A stretch of DNA of 64,000 bases from the NCBI GenBank assembly GCA_963696325.1, contig CAVOJV010000006.1:62001-126000 (forward strand). The letters are read 5' to 3'. This stretch comes from CAVOJV01 sp963696325. Lineage in GTDB: Bacteria; Pseudomonadota; Gammaproteobacteria; Competibacterales; Competibacteraceae. The first letter of the stretch is position 1. Each line of letters begins with the position of its first letter. The translations under genes were made by a program, and so were the position numbers. Below are positions 28,406-37,127 of the stretch, piece after piece. The notes under the pieces were generated by a model. The model saw only the letters and a program-made list of their open reading frames with translations, made no database searches and was not told where the DNA came from.

Positions 28406-28976
28406 ACGAATTGAATTCGATGTGAGGTTTGGTTCGGCTGCGATATATGCCGAATTGAACGGACTGGACTACCGCAACCTTTGTCCGCACTGCCTAATGC
28501 CTATGCAGACGGCGGACGGCTGACACCACGCCGGCCTAAATAGGGCGCTGTAGGCGGCGCGGGAATTTTCCAGCCTAAAAGTAGGCGGCTTTAGGTGACG
28601 CGCGACGGTGAGCCTTACGCGCGGGAATTTTCGGACGCCCTACGTGCGTAGGGACGCCGGCCTAACGTACATTAGGCCATGATATTTGTTGGGCTGCGAT
28701 AGAGCCGCATTCGCGTTACTCGATTGATGCGCCTCCTTCGTCGGCACATCCTATGGCTCTGCGCCGCCGCAAACGCCTCGCGCAGCGACGACTACCGATC
28801 TCGGCTGATATTCGGCGAGCCGATAACACAGCGCGATTGCCCTGCTGAACATAGCAGGATTACCGGCTAACCTGCTCTACGAATTTCATGCGATTACCCT
28901 GTTGTGGTAATGGTCACGGTTCGGGGTTAATGTTGGGTTGCCAAAAGCGGGCAACCCAACCTACTCGGCTATATTA
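28406..28976. other. Non-coding stretch with clustered palindromes
   Basis: No gene is supported here. It contains two adjacent perfect hairpins, CCCTACG/CGTAGGG (28638-28653) and GGCCTAA/TTAGGCC (28659-28678). A repeated motif CGCGGGAATTTTC occurs near 28559 and 28619. Several GTAGGCGGC-like words and a GTTGGGTTGC/GCAACCCAAC hairpin lie near 28930-28960. Confidence 0.6.
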
Positions 28977-29291
28977 TTAGAACCACGTACCATCTTTTAG
29001 GCACGTCTTGGTAGTACTACCGGCCATTTCGACCTTAGAACCTACCGAATAAGCTACGTTATTATAATAACAAACTATTTCTTCTTCATAGTGAACCTTC
29101 GCAAGAAGCTTATCGAAATCAGCAATCAGAAGAGTAATATTTGCTCTAATTGCATCACAATCTGACTTACTCAATTCAAGAGTAAGATTGTTGAATTTTA
29201 AGATAGACTCACGAAGCCCATCCATATCACGTTTCAATCTTTCCAGTTCAGTCATTTTCATCTCCAAGTAGGTTATTAATTTATTGTCCAT
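28977..29291 (-). CDS. Small protein with coiled coil and DUF1496-like C-terminus
   Basis: A 104-residue protein in an AT-rich patch. Residues 8-68 are predicted coiled coil (MTELERLKRDMDGLRESI, then NITLLIADFDKLLAKVH). Residues 72-104 (IVCYYNNVAYSVGSKVEM, then CLKDGTWF) resemble the short cysteine-containing DUF1496 module. It has no signal peptide. Its composition differs strongly from that of its neighbours, indicating recent transfer. The function is unknown. The start at 29291 is the first ATG; two more in-frame ATGs lie within 12 codons (29258 and 29252). Confidence 0.6.
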   Translation of the reverse strand: MDNKLITYLEMKMTELERLKRDMDGLRESILKFNNLTLELSKSDCDAIRANITLLIADFDKLLAKVHYEEEIVCYYNNVAYSVGSKVEMAGSTTKTCLKDGTWF

Positions 29292-29352
29292 TCAGGTGTG
29301 GGAATACCGTTGTGAAATTCCAGCCATATGGACAATTCCGAGGGTTAAGATA

Positions 29353-30408
29353 ACGTGAGTTATTCTTTTAATTTCAATAAATTATAAATTTTTATTATGA
29401 TTGTATCTAAAATGCTATATTTGATTGATTCATTGAACTTACGCCATGATCTAACGAGAGGAAGACTTCCCGATGATCATCCCACTGACCGAGATTTTCT
29501 GTGAGGTAGATGACTTTTATCGCACCTTGGAAGCCACCCCGCCCCCGGCACTTCTGCCATCGGCTGAGACAGTGAATCCCGCTTGGGCCGTGCCGCCTTG
29601 CACCCTCGCGCCGAGTGAGATGCTGACATTGGTCATCGCATTTCATCTCTCTAATTACCGAACTTTTAAGCATTTTTATGCCCATGTTCAACAGTACTGG
29701 CGTGCGGAATTTCCGGGTTTGGTCAGTTATCCACGCTTTGTTGCCTTACAACCTTATCTCTTAATTCCGTTATGCGCCTATCTGAACCATCGTAAAGGTA
29801 CGGTCACTGGGATTGCGTTCATCGATTCCACATCTTTAGCGGTTTGTCATAACCGCAGGATTCATTCTCATCGAGTTTTCAAGCAGTTAGCAAAACGAGG
29901 CAAGACGTCAGTGGGCTGGTTTTATGGGTTCAAACTTCATCTCATCGTCAATGATCGAGGCGAATTATTAGCCGTTAAACTCACGACAGCGAATGTGGAT
30001 GATCGCGAACCCGTACCGGAGATGACCCGTGGACTGTGGGGCAAGCTGTTTGGCGATAAAGGCTATATCTCCCAAAAACTGTTTGATCTTCTATTCGATC
30101 AGAATCTTCAACTGATGACCAAGATTAAGAAAAATATGAAAAACAAACTCATGCCCCTGATGGATAAACTCCTCCTGCGAAAACGCGCCATTATCGAAAC
30201 GGTGAATGATCAATTAAAAAATATATCGCAAATTGAACATACTCGCCATCGGAGTATCGCCGGTTTTATGCTGAATCTACTGGGGGGCTTAATTGCCTAT
30301 ACTTATCGAGATAAAAAACCATCCCTTCATCTGGATATGACGAACTCTCAGCCATTACCCGTTATCATATAATCGATAACATACTGTTTTTAAAAAAATA
30401 ACTCACGT
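29353..30408 (+). mobile_element. IS982-family insertion sequence with 7-bp target duplication
   Basis: Terminal inverted repeats ACGTGAGTTATTCTTTT (left) and, from the right end, ACGTGAGTTATTTTTTT bound a 1056-bp element. It is flanked by a duplicated TAAGATA (29346-29352 and 30409-30415). AT-rich, unlike the surrounding DNA. Confidence 0.92.
29473..30372 (+). CDS. IS982-family transposase
   Basis: A 299-residue DDE transposase. Seen: the N-terminal IIPLTEIFCEVDDFY, SEMLTLVIAFHLSNYRTFKHFY, first Asp in GIAFIDSTSLAVCH, then GWFYGFKLHLIVND, second Asp in LFGDKGYISQKL, and the Glu in RAIIETVNDQLKNI. Length and motifs are complete. It lies centrally in its element with short ends. Confidence 0.92.
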   Translation: MIIPLTEIFCEVDDFYRTLEATPPPALLPSAETVNPAWAVPPCTLAPSEMLTLVIAFHLSNYRTFKHFYAHVQQYWRAEFPGLVSYPRFVALQPYLLIPLCAYLNHRKGTVTGIAFIDSTSLAVCHNRRIHSHRVFKQLAKRGKTSVGWFYGFKLHLIVNDRGELLAVKLTTANVDDREPVPEMTRGLWGKLFGDKGYISQKLFDLLFDQNLQLMTKIKKNMKNKLMPLMDKLLLRKRAIIETVNDQLKNISQIEHTRHRSIAGFMLNLLGGLIAYTYRDKKPSLHLDMTNSQPLPVII

Positions 30409-30630
30409 TAAGATAGTGCCTGGTATCAGCGGTGGCGTCGGGCATGAATACATACCCAACCTACCTGGCTTATGCGCGACCTCCTTTGGGCTGGGCACTA
30501 ACAAATGATTATGTAGTTTCCGCCTATGCGCAACATAACCGTTCAGACCCCTCTCGTCCCACCCTGCTCGCCGCCGCCTCGGAACTCGTCCGGCGCGATG
30601 AGGCGCAGTTGGTGCCGCAGAACGTGATGA

Positions 30631-30831
30631 TCAGCCAGCAGCCACACGATTACAAGCAGTGGTCCCCCAAACAGCACCCGCAGGGGTGAGGTCTTGCTTT
30701 TTGCCCTGCAATCCTGACCCGCCCTTACACAACCTCCCCACCACCTGCTCCATCCGCGCCTGCCCGACGTTGGTGTAAATCTGGGTGGTGGCGACGCTCT
30801 CGTGGCCGAGCAGGGCCTTGATGTCCACCAG
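30631..30831 (-). pseudogene. C-terminal fragment of a phage-type tyrosine integrase
   Basis: Reading the minus strand, LVDIKALLGHESVATTQIYT is the last conserved block of tyrosine recombinases (H, then nucleophile Y), followed by NVGQARMEQVVGRL. The 5' part is missing: the sequence breaks at the neighbouring insertion element, beyond which the IS91 end follows. It is a relic of an integrated element. Between the IS982 right flank (30416) and this fragment I see no other gene. Confidence 0.75.
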
Positions 30832-31809
30832 TTAAATGCGAATTAAGCGCTTTGTGGCAAGACATTCCGCACAAACATGGCGGCCGCCAGCCGCCCGAAG
30901 ACATGGACGAGGAGGCCTTGGTAAGAGCGCACCTTGCTGGCGATCTCGATGCCGGTTTTCTCCTCAATCCAATTGAAGATCGACTCGACGGGTTGGCGCA
31001 CCCGCGAGACGGCGCGGGACAGCCAAGCGTCGGCGGCGTCGAGATGCGCCTGGCCCTTCTGCTTCTTGACCGGCGCCATCACGGTGAACGGCAGCCCGTG
31101 CGCGCGCTTGAGGTATTCATACGCTTTATCGGCGTAGAGTTCCTGGTAGGGCAGCGCGTGGGCGACCTGCTCCAGCGCCGGGCCATCGTTGAGCCCCGCC
31201 GGCGCGAGGCCGATGAAGCGCGGGCTCGGCAACGTGCCGGGCTGAAAGTCGCCGACCACGTGGATCTTCACGCCGTGATAGTACAGTTTCTTGGTCGGGC
31301 AGTAACCACTGCTGGCCAGCTCGGGCGCGACTTTGGCGTTGAAACGGCGCCCCTGCCGGGCGAGGATCACCGGCATGGAGTCGACCAGCCCGGCGAACGA
31401 CGCCGCCTCGCCCGTCGCGCAGAACCGCTCCAACAGGGCCGGAAAGCAGTCCGCAAGCCGGTTTAGGCGCTGCACGTAGGCGCCGTAGCCGGGCAACCGG
31501 GGGAACCAGTCCCGCCAATAGCGCCCGGCATGTCGGTGGATGTCCTTGATCTGCCGCTTCTGTTCCAAGGCGACGGCGAACAGGTAAATCGTGACGACCT
31601 CCTCGTCGGTGAAGTCCAAGTCGGCATAAGGCGCGTGGCGCTGGGCCTGCACCCAGCCCACCGCTTGCCAATGTTTACAAACCGCAAGGTAGAGTGTTAT
31701 CAATTGCGCCTGCCAGTCCATCGTCGTACCTCGGTCAAATCGTTCGGGAACAGCTTCCCATGATACGACTTCGGTCTGGCCTCTTGGATAGCTCTGAATT
31801 CGCATTTAA
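30832..31809 (-). mobile_element. DDE insertion sequence with TTAA target duplication
   Basis: The ends read TTAAATGCGAATTAAGCGC (left) and, from the right, TTAAATGCGAATTCAGAGC, a good inverted repeat. TTAA at both ends may be the duplicated target. Removing the element joins the integrase fragment directly to the IS91 end, so it landed at that junction after both were in place. Confidence 0.8.
30843..31721 (-). CDS. DDE transposase (IS4/IS5/IS982-like)
   Basis: A 292-residue transposase. Seen: FTDEEVVTIYLFAVALEQKR, HRHAGRYWRDWFPRLPGYG, first Asp in FAGLVDSMPVIL, second Asp in QELYADKAYEYL and Glu in RQPVESIFNWIEEKTGIE. The N-terminal layout resembles IS982 and the C-terminal signature resembles IS5; I cannot place the family firmly. 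The ATG at 31721 follows GAGGTACGACG. It appears intact. Confidence 0.8.
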   Translation of the reverse strand: MDWQAQLITLYLAVCKHWQAVGWVQAQRHAPYADLDFTDEEVVTIYLFAVALEQKRQIKDIHRHAGRYWRDWFPRLPGYGAYVQRLNRLADCFPALLERFCATGEAASFAGLVDSMPVILARQGRRFNAKVAPELASSGYCPTKKLYYHGVKIHVVGDFQPGTLPSPRFIGLAPAGLNDGPALEQVAHALPYQELYADKAYEYLKRAHGLPFTVMAPVKKQKGQAHLDAADAWLSRAVSRVRQPVESIFNWIEEKTGIEIASKVRSYQGLLVHVFGRLAAAMFVRNVLPQSA

Positions 31810-32778
31810 GGATAGGAAATCCAACCGCCTAAATCGAAGTATTACCTCCTTCGGGGGATGCAGTCAAGGCTCGGTTCAAGCCTGTTCTGACCAGCGGAGA
31901 GTGATCGGACCGCCGAAATCGGCCTGTCGGGAGGTGTCGAAGGCCTGTCGGGAGGTGTCGAAGGCGGTTTTTGCGGTAGGAAGAGGGAGGGACGAGAGCG
32001 GATTTCGCGCGAGCGGCAACGACAGGTCCGACGGCCCCTCGGCGGGCCGCTCTACCAAGACACCCGTTGAGCGTATGCGTACGCCGGCTCCGGCTGGGCG
32101 AGGGGATCGCCCGAGAGGCGCTCCTCGGCGTCGATGGCGTCTTCCACGGAGTCTTTGTACCACTCCGGCGGTCCCCTGGCGGAGGCGATCCTGGGCGGGG
32201 TGGCGGGCTCGCCGAGGTGCTCCAGGATGGCCCGCATATCGACGCCCTCGGTGATGAAGGCGATGATTCGCATCTTGGCCCCGCACTTTGAACAGGTCAA
32301 AGGGAACGCTTCGTAGATGCGCGCCAGCAGCATGGCCCAGAGATAACGGGCGGGGGACCGCCGGATCATCTCGGATGGGTCGTCCGCCGCTGTTTCCAGA
32401 GCGGTTTTGGCCTCTGCTAGTGGCGCTGCGGCCTCGGGCGCCAGGGCGGTGACCGCTGGGCGCAACGGCGAGTTGGGGGCGAGCACGCCGTAGTAGCGGT
32501 GCCGATGTTGCCTGGGCGGCGGGACCAGTGCGGCGCTGCGGCCGATCAGTTCGAGCGGCGAGAAGATGAGCTGGGTTTGCCCGTCGAGGCCGGGTTTGGG
32601 GAGGTGGTAGATCAACCGCTGGGCGTCGATTTCCTCCAGCCGGTCGGCGGCGAAGGGTGGACGGGCGCCGTCGCGCAGCAGGCGTTCCAGGCCGGACCGG
32701 TCGTGGGCCTCGATGCGCACCGAGGCATCCAGCGAGAACCCGCCCCCATGCTCCCACTGCTCCCTCTCTCGCCGGTCT
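31808..32778 (-). repeat. IS91-family element end and transposase 3' half, direct repeat of 27435-28405
   Basis: This is the full-element copy of the 971-bp repeat described at 27435. Together the two copies bracket about 3.4 kb that holds the DUF1496-like gene, IS982, the integrase relic and the TTAA element. Confidence 0.92.
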
Positions 32779-33566
32779 TCCTTTTCCAGCACGCCACGCC
32801 GCACGAAGGCACGCAGGAGGCGACGGCGGACCTGGATCTGCACCGCTTCGGCCTCTTCCGTGCCCAGTTCTTCCGCTTCGATGAAGCGTACGCCGCACTC
32901 GGGATCGGGTTCAAACACCCCGTCGATGACAACAACATGGAAGTGGGGATGTTGGTTGAGAGAAGACCCGAATCGATGAATGAAAGCCACCGCGCCCGTT
33001 CGCGACTTTGAACCCGCGCCGGGACAGCGGCTGCGTAGGTGCCGCTCGACAGCATCGAGAAAGATGCGCAGGGCGCTGTTGAGGGCCTCGCGATCATGTT
33101 GGAGAGGGTATCGGAGCCGTTTGGGCAGGGAGAGCACCCATTGCCGCATCGGAACCCTCGGAAGGACATGGTCGATCAGATGGGCGGCGGTCTCCGCCAT
33201 GCGGCGGGTGTTGCACGAGGGGCAGCTGCCGCGGCCCTTGCAGGAGAAGGCGATGAGGAAGTCATGGCCGCAGTCGTCGCAGCGGGCGCGGGCGAACCCA
33301 TAGGCCAGGATGCCGCACTCCAGAAACCGCCGCAGTTCGCGTTCCGCATGAGGTGAAACGCGCTCCTCTTCCCAGTCGTCGTGGCAGAGGGCGAGGAAGG
33401 TCTCCAAGTGGTTTTGCACCGCCCGGTAAAGCGGGGTGTCGGCGGGGCGGCGCGCTCGGTAGGGGGCTGGGACGCAGCCCGGCGGCTGGACGGCGATGTT
33501 CGAATCCGTGGTGAAGCGTGGGCGATCCCTGCCCTGCAAGAATTGAGCGAACTCCGTCAGCGTCAT
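32052..33566 (-). CDS. IS91-family transposase (HUH, rolling-circle type)
   Basis: A 504-residue transposase. The N-terminal zinc-binding region has cysteines 96, 99, 109, 115 and 118 (RCDDCGHDFLIAFSCKG, SCPSCNTRRM). The HUH motif is HFH at 208-210 in NQHPHFHVVVIDGVF. A second cysteine pair occurs near the C-terminus (LTCSKCGAKMRIIAFI). ATG 33566 (MTLTEFAQFLQG) is preferred; a longer start at 33620 would use residues encoded by the 34-bp tandem repeat. IS91 elements move by rolling circle and can mobilise adjacent DNA, which fits the duplicated ends around 28-32 kb. Confidence 0.9.
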   Translation of the reverse strand: MTLTEFAQFLQGRDRPRFTTDSNIAVQPPGCVPAPYRARRPADTPLYRAVQNHLETFLALCHDDWEEERVSPHAERELRRFLECGILAYGFARARCDDCGHDFLIAFSCKGRGSCPSCNTRRMAETAAHLIDHVLPRVPMRQWVLSLPKRLRYPLQHDREALNSALRIFLDAVERHLRSRCPGAGSKSRTGAVAFIHRFGSSLNQHPHFHVVVIDGVFEPDPECGVRFIEAEELGTEEAEAVQIQVRRRLLRAFVRRGVLEKEDRREREQWEHGGGFSLDASVRIEAHDRSGLERLLRDGARPPFAADRLEEIDAQRLIYHLPKPGLDGQTQLIFSPLELIGRSAALVPPPRQHRHRYYGVLAPNSPLRPAVTALAPEAAAPLAEAKTALETAADDPSEMIRRSPARYLWAMLLARIYEAFPLTCSKCGAKMRIIAFITEGVDMRAILEHLGEPATPPRIASARGPPEWYKDSVEDAIDAEERLSGDPLAQPEPAYAYAQRVSW

Positions 33567-33586
33567 TTGCTGCGCTACTGGCTGCG

Positions 33587-33654
33587 ACAGTTGAATTTGC
33601 CAATTCCTGATGCCCGGCAAACAGTTGAATTTGCCAATTCCTGATGCCCGGCAA
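33587..33654. repeat. 34-bp perfect tandem duplication
   Basis: Two identical 34-bp copies (33587-33620 and 33621-33654) lie at the 5' side of the IS91 transposase gene. One copy creates an in-frame upstream ATG for the transposase. Confidence 0.9.
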
Positions 33655-34511
33655 TTGCAACAGATTCTCCGCGATGTGCTGATTTAGGCGCTTATTGACA
33701 GTATTCTCATTAAAGTCTCCAGAATGTCTGATAATTGCGTTGAACTTGGCCAGATACTGATTGAGCACAGGAGGGAAATAACCCTTGCCATACAAGGCAT
33801 GCAGCTCTAATGTCAGAACTACACCAGTGCCGCCTCGACCCGATTAGGCCGGCACGCCCGGAACGCCGGTCCCCGAGCATCTGTTCCTGCCGATGGCGGT
33901 GTCGTATGCCCAGGAGCCGCTGGTGGACATGATGACGTGCGGCACGCTGACCCACGTCGACGGCCGGGTGGTGGAGACCGGCTCGCCGCTGGAGATCGTG
34001 GCGACGCGACGGGAGCTGCAATACCTGCGCGAAGCGCAGCGTCGGTCGGGCCGTCCGGGCATCGGGCTGCTGGCCGCGCAGAGCAGCGTGTCCGAGCTGG
34101 GCGATCTCGCGGTGGCGAATCCGGCCTACCTGCGACCCTGTGACTCGCACCTGGTGCCGATGCTCAACGAACTGAAGATCGAGAACCACATCACCCGCGA
34201 GCCCGAGCAGGTCAAAGCCTTCCGCGACACCTGGCGCGACGGCAGCCACAGTTACCTCACCTACCTGCGGGATCGGCTCACCGTCGCCCGCGTTCTCCTC
34301 ACCGATTCCGGCGACCTCGTGCTCGACCCGACCTGTGGTTCCGGCACCACCGCCACCGTCGCCGAGCAATGGGGCCGCCGCTGGATCACAATTGACACCT
34401 CGCGCTGGCGCTGGCGCTGGCCCGTGCCCGCATCATGGGCGCGCGTTATCCGTTTTACCTGCTGGCCGATTCCCGCGACGGCCAGATGAAGGAAGCCGAG
34501 GTCACCGGAAA

Positions 34512-34565
34512 AATCCCCCCTAACCCCCCTTTGACAAAGGGGGAAGCCGAAGGCGGGGGGATTTC
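34512..34565 (+). repeat. Palindromic C/G-tract repeat (second copy)
   Basis: Same palindrome as at 23415, with one base changed (GGGGGAAGCC for GGGGGGAGCC). Confidence 0.8.
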
Positions 34566-34712
34566 TGGGAACATCCGCCACGGCTTCGTCTATGAGCGTG
34601 TGCGGCACATCACGCTCAAGTCCATCGCCAACAACGCGGAGATCGATGTCATCTGGGACCAGTGGCAGGCTAAGCTGGAGCCCTTGCGCGAGAAGCTCAA
34701 CGCGGCATTGGT

Positions 34713-34779
34713 AGGTTGGGCTGAACGCAGTGAAGCCCAACGATCCACTGTTGGGCATCGCTCACGCTCAGCCCAACCT
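34713..34779 (+). repeat. Palindromic TTGGGCTGA repeat (second copy)
   Basis: Same repeat as at 23617, identical as far as I can read, again directly before the IS110 leader. Confidence 0.8.
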
Positions 34780-34795
34780 TGTATTATGAATTCCG

Positions 34796-35016
34796 TGATG
34801 TACTTGAGACATTCGGTGTACTAGCTTGCTTCAAGACACCCTACCTGGAGGGCACTCCAGGTTCGAGCGACTGGATGCCGTGCCCACCCTTGGGACACCA
34901 AGCCCGTGCCGTAGATTTTTGCAGCAGTCGCTCACCCTCAATGGAAGATCGAACAGTATCTTCGGCCCGGCTTGCCGGTAGCCTGCATTCACAAGGTTGA
35001 TCAGTTGAGACTCATT
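34796..35016 (+). ncRNA. Candidate IS110 bridge RNA region (copy 2)
   Basis: Same 220-bp structured leader as at 23700. The identity of both copies gives no covariation evidence. Confidence 0.45.
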
Positions 35017-35982
35017 ATGACCACATTTCATCTCGGTATCGATGTCGCCAAAGCCAAGCTGGACTGCGCTTTACGCCTACCTAACGGTAAATTTCGCGCC
35101 AAAGTCGTCACCAACACTGCCCAAGGATACGCCGATCTTGCCGATTGGCTTGCCCGCCACGAGGCGCTAGATGTCCAGGTTTGTATGGAGGCCACCGGCA
35201 TCTATTGGGAAGACAGCGCCCAATTTCTGGCCCCCCGGGGGGTTACCGTCAGCGTCGTCAACCCGGCCCAAATCAAGGCTTATGCAGCTTCCCGCTTAAC
35301 CCGCAGCAAAACCGATGCCGTCGATGCCCGCCTCATCGCCGAGTTCTGCGCCGAGCGCCATCCGCCGCCCTGGCAGGCCCGAAGCGAAGCAGAAGTCGCC
35401 TTACGGGCGTTGGTGATGCGGCTGGATGCGCTGCAAACCATGCGCACCCAGGAAAGCAATCGCCTGGGCGTCGCCCGCGATGCCGTGCGCACCACTATTC
35501 AAGAACACCTAGATTGGCTCGATCAACAGATCAAGTCGCTGATCCAAACCATCAATCAACACATCGCCTCCAACCCCGACCTGAAAGGGAAGCGCGAATT
35601 GCTCGACAGCATCCCGGGCCTGGGAGAACGCACCATCGCCATCCTGCTGGCCTTCTTTGCCGACCCCAGCCGTTTTGCCAACAGTCGACAAGCCGCGGCG
35701 TTTGGCGGCCTCGATCCCCGCCACCATGAATCAGGCACGAGCGTGAAAGGCAAGCCCCGGCTCTCCAAAGTGGGCCATGCCTTTTTGCGCAAAGCGCTCT
35801 ACATGCCCGCCATGGTCACCTTGTACAAAACCGCCTGGGGTAAGCGATTCAAGGACCGGCTAGAACTCTCGGGCAAGCCCGCCAAGCTGATCATCGGCGC
35901 CATGATGCGTAAGCTCCTCCATGTCGCCTTCGGAGTGCTCAAATCCGGAAAAAACTTTGATCCGGCCCTTCATGGCGCTTGA
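35017..35982 (+). CDS. IS110-family transposase (copy 2 of an identical pair)
   Basis: The 321-residue product is identical to that of 23921-24886. Here the right flank (after 36002) resumes the mod reading frame, so this copy marks the original insertion point in mod. Confidence 0.92.
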   Translation: MTTFHLGIDVAKAKLDCALRLPNGKFRAKVVTNTAQGYADLADWLARHEALDVQVCMEATGIYWEDSAQFLAPRGVTVSVVNPAQIKAYAASRLTRSKTDAVDARLIAEFCAERHPPPWQARSEAEVALRALVMRLDALQTMRTQESNRLGVARDAVRTTIQEHLDWLDQQIKSLIQTINQHIASNPDLKGKRELLDSIPGLGERTIAILLAFFADPSRFANSRQAAAFGGLDPRHHESGTSVKGKPRLSKVGHAFLRKALYMPAMVTLYKTAWGKRFKDRLELSGKPAKLIIGAMMRKLLHVAFGVLKSGKNFDPALHGA

Positions 35983-36002
35983 CATGAATAACAGTATCTA
36001 CG

Positions 36003-37086
36003 AGGGCATTCAAGCCGTGGGAGGAATGGGAGATTCCGCGCGAGGCGGATGCCCAGTGGCCGGACGCGGCGAAGAAGCTGCACGCCGACTGGTGGCAGGC
36101 CCGCATCGCCCGGCAGCAGGAGATCGACGCCTCCATCGCCGCCAAGGCTGAGTTTGAATTCCTTTACGACAAACCCTATGAGGACAAGAAGACAGTCCGC
36201 GTCGCCGGTCCCTTCACCGTGGAGAGCCTCAGCCCCCACCGTGTGCTGGGCGTGGATGAGAACGATGAATTGATCGACACCCTGAAGGAAGACGCCGCCG
36301 AATACGGAGCCAGGCAGTCCTTCCCCCAGATGATCCTGGAGAACCTCAAGACCGCCGACGTGCAGCAGGCGCACAAGGAGGACCGCATCACCTTCACCGC
36401 CCTCACCCCCTGGCCCGGCGAGGGCCGCGTCTGCGCCGAAGGCCGCTACCTGGAAGGCGACGTGGAGAAGCGGGCCGGGATTTTCATCGGCCCGGAGTTC
36501 GGCACCGTGCAACGCGCCGACCTGGTGGAAGCCGCCCGCGAATGGGGCGATGCCGACTTCGATGTGCTCATCGCCTGCGCCTTCAACTACGAGGCGCACG
36601 CCACCGAGTTCAGCAAGCTGGACCGCATCCCCGTGCTCAAGGCGCGCATGAACGCCGACCTCCACATGGCCGAGGACCTCAAGAACACCGGCAAGGGCAA
36701 CCTCTTCGTCATCTTCGGCGAGCCGGACATCACCCTCCTGCCCGAGAAGGACGGCAAGCTGCGCGTGAAGGTGAACGGCGTGGATGTCTTCAAGCCGCAG
36801 ACCGGCGAAGTCATCAGCGACGGCGCCGACGGCATCGCCTGCTGGTTCATGGACACCAACTACAACGAAGAAAGCTTCCTCGTCCGTCACGCCTACTTAC
36901 CTCGGTGCCAACGACCCCTACAGCGCCCTGAAGACCACCCTGAAAGCCGAAATCAACGCCGATGCTTGGGCCACGCTGAACAGCGACATCTCGCGCGCGT
37001 TCGACAAACCCAAATCCGGCCGCATCGCGGTCAAAGTGATCAACCATCTGGGTGATGAAGTGATGAAGGTTTTCGGGGTGGATTGA
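36003..37086 (+). pseudogene. Type III-like DNA methyltransferase (mod), 3' part
   Basis: The open frame from the IS110 edge reads AFKPWEEWEIPREADAQWPD, then VRVAGPFTVESLSPHRVLG, GIFIGPEFGTVQRADLVEAA, DADFDVLIACAFNYEAHATE, VLKARMNADLHMAEDLKNTG and FMDTNYNEESFLVRHAYL. This is the C-terminal half typical of these Mod proteins. One base too many near 36897 shifts the frame; the ending (YLGANDPYSALKTTLKAEIN, then GRIAVKVINHLGDEVMKVF) continues in the next frame to a stop at 37086. It belongs with 22527-23698. bioA starts 42 bp later. Confidence 0.8.
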
Positions 37087-37127
37087 AGCAGGGGGATCAT
37101 GTCAAGATACGAGTGCGGGAGGCATGT

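Larger units (their letters stand above)
33848..34824 (+). pseudogene. Enzyme fragment fused in frame to the duplicated mod segment
   Basis: An open frame from 33848 reads EHLFLPMAVSYAQEPLVDMM, VETGSPLEIVATRRELQYL, GLLAAQSSVSELGDLAVANP and HLVPMLNELKIE. It looks like the middle of a metabolic enzyme; the closest family I can suggest, weakly, is the MtmB-type methylamine methyltransferases. At 34185 it joins mod in frame (NHITREPEQVKAFRDTWRDG) and includes the same internal deletion as the first copy. A missing base near 34408 (GCGCTGG for GCGCGTGG) breaks the frame, which resumes as GARYPFYLLADSRDG. Not a functional gene. Confidence 0.6.
34185..36002 (+). repeat. Long direct repeat, copy 2 (mod fragment + IS110)
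   Basis: 1818 bp matching 23088-24906. Its left neighbour is the foreign enzyme fragment and its right neighbour is the genuine 3' part of mod. Both copies share the same internal mod deletion, the same two palindromic repeats and the same IS110, so the duplication came after those events. Confidence 0.95.

Noticed and set aside
28540..28680. Possible integron attC site, from GCCTAAC- and GTTAGGC-like words
   Set aside because: The core spacing and paired R boxes of attC are not met and no integron integrase or cassettes are present.
30432..30689. An 85-codon plus-strand frame before the integrase relic
   Set aside because: No ribosome site, no family resemblance, and it overlaps the antisense integrase fragment.
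33710..34369. A 219-codon minus-strand frame, with a similar one at 22748-23662
   Set aside because: Both are antisense to the mod segments and copy each other only because the segment is duplicated.
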